This document shows positions 6,261-6,955 of a stretch of DNA of 6,955 nt, one piece after another. Made by a program: the position numbers and the translations under genes. The stretch lies in assembly GCA_009695395.1 (NCBI GenBank), contig SIBB01000190.1, positions 1 through 6,955 of the forward strand. The letters run 5' to 3'. Each line of letters begins with the position of its first letter. The first letter of the stretch is position 1. The notes below the pieces were generated by a model. It made no database searches and was not told the origin of the DNA. It saw only the letters and a list, made by a program, of their open reading frames with translations. Source of the DNA: Pedosphaera sp. (GTDB lineage: Bacteria > Verrucomicrobiota > Verrucomicrobiia > Limisphaerales > SXTU01).

Positions 6261-6955
6261 ATGAAACACACCGCGTCACTTCTCGTCGTCGGGCTGGCCC
6301 TCGTCTTCTCCGTTCACGCCGGTCCCGGTGAGAAGACGCGCGCTGCGCATTCGCAGCCGAGTTGGATTCTCGCCACGCCGCAAGTCGAACTGTCCCTCAC
6401 GCACCTCGGCGGACACATGGCCCCCGTCAGCTTCTACCGCGACTCTGCCAAGCCCGTGCAGCCCTACCACATCAGCCCGTGGCAGGGTGAGAAGCACGCC
6501 TACCCCGTGCCCGTGCTCGTGCCGTTGCGCGGTGACTTCTTCTGCCTGCCTTTCGGCGGAAATGGTGACGTGGTCAACGGCGAGAAGCACCCGCCCCACG
6601 GCGAAACCGCCGGCTCACTTTGGAAACACGTCACCACGAAGAAATCCGGCGACGTTACCACCCTCACCGCCACGCTGGAGACCAAAGTCCGCCCCGGCAA
6701 AGTGACCAAGGAACTTTCCCTCGTGGACGGACAGAACGTCGTTTACTCCCGACACCTCATCGAAGGCTTTGCCGGCAAGACGCCCCTCGGCCACCACGCC
6801 ACGCTCGCGATGCCGGAGAAGGACGGCGCGTTCCGCATCGCCACGAGTCCGTTCAAGTTCGGCATGGTCGCTCCTGGCCTCTTCAGCGACCCGAAGCAGG
6901 CCGAATATCAGGCGCTTCAAATCGGTGCGCGTTTCACTGATCTCCACAAAGTGCC
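6261..6955 (+). CDS. Secreted protein, possibly galactose mutarotase-like; C-terminus beyond the right edge
   Basis: The frame is open from ATG at 6261 to the window end (231 codons), so the gene is truncated by the window and not visibly broken. The first 20 residues form a Sec signal peptide: MKHTA, a hydrophobic core, and a VHA cleavage site before Gly21. The mature part contains THLGGHMAPVSF (47-58), PYHISPW (68-74), LRGDFFCLPFGGNG (89-102) and HPPHGETA (110-117), followed by a stretch rich in alternating Thr/Val/Leu that suggests beta strands. The GGH and HGE elements, with a beta-rich character, recall aldose 1-epimerase/mutarotase-like proteins that act on or bind sugars. I know of similar uncharacterised proteins in planctomycetes and verrucomicrobia but cannot name a family with certainty. 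It begins 19 bases after the dehydrogenase gene on the same strand, so it likely belongs to the same unit and would work outside the cytoplasm. The CDS call is strong, the fold tentative. Confidence 0.75.
   Translation, partial: MKHTASLLVVGLALVFSVHAGPGEKTRAAHSQPSWILATPQVELSLTHLGGHMAPVSFYRDSAKPVQPYHISPWQGEKHAYPVPVLVPLRGDFFCLPFGGNGDVVNGEKHPPHGETAGSLWKHVTTKKSGDVTTLTATLETKVRPGKVTKELSLVDGQNVVYSRHLIEGFAGKTPLGHHATLAMPEKDGAFRIATSPFKFGMVAPGLFSDPKQAEYQALQIGARFTDLHKV

Overview
The window looks like a chromosomal segment from the Planctomycetes-Verrucomicrobia group, with Verrucomicrobia my first guess. The main reason is the pair of secreted families DUF1549/DUF1553 and DUF1501 encoded side by side, a combination expanded in that superphylum. 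The DNA is GC-rich by eye, and most starts lack a clear Shine-Dalgarno sequence, which also fits. No rRNA, tRNA, CRISPR array, insertion sequence or phage gene was seen.

Left half, minus strand (3448 down to 1): a three-gene array of exported proteins. First is a DUF1549/DUF1553 protein with one haem-type CxxCH motif. Next is a complete Tat-exported DUF1501 protein whose start overlaps the previous stop by 11 bases. After an 84-base gap comes the first 23 codons of a second DUF1501 protein, which runs off the left edge and is easy to miss because so little of it is present.

Centre (3449-3564): a 116-base divergent intergenic region, the only substantial non-coding stretch. It is more AT-rich than the genes and carries short palindromes, the best of which (3542-3554) lies just in front of the regulator gene.

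Right half, plus strand (3565 to the end): four closely spaced genes (gaps of 14, 2 and 19 bases) that look like one transcription unit. They encode an IclR-family regulator, a sugar-type periplasmic binding lipoprotein of the RbsB class, a shikimate dehydrogenase-like oxidoreductase with an altered substrate-binding N-terminus, and a secreted protein that may have a galactose-mutarotase-like fold (cut by the right edge). My inference is a regulated uptake and oxidation module for a sugar, cyclitol or related polyol acid: the lipoprotein captures the ligand, the dehydrogenase oxidises it or a product, and the regulator senses an intermediate. No transporter ATPase or permease is in the window, so the module is either incomplete here or relies on genes beyond the right edge. 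The most interesting point is the dehydrogenase: it keeps the AroE catalytic residues but lacks the usual shikimate carboxylate-binding serine motif, and it sits in a transport operon rather than with aromatic biosynthesis genes.
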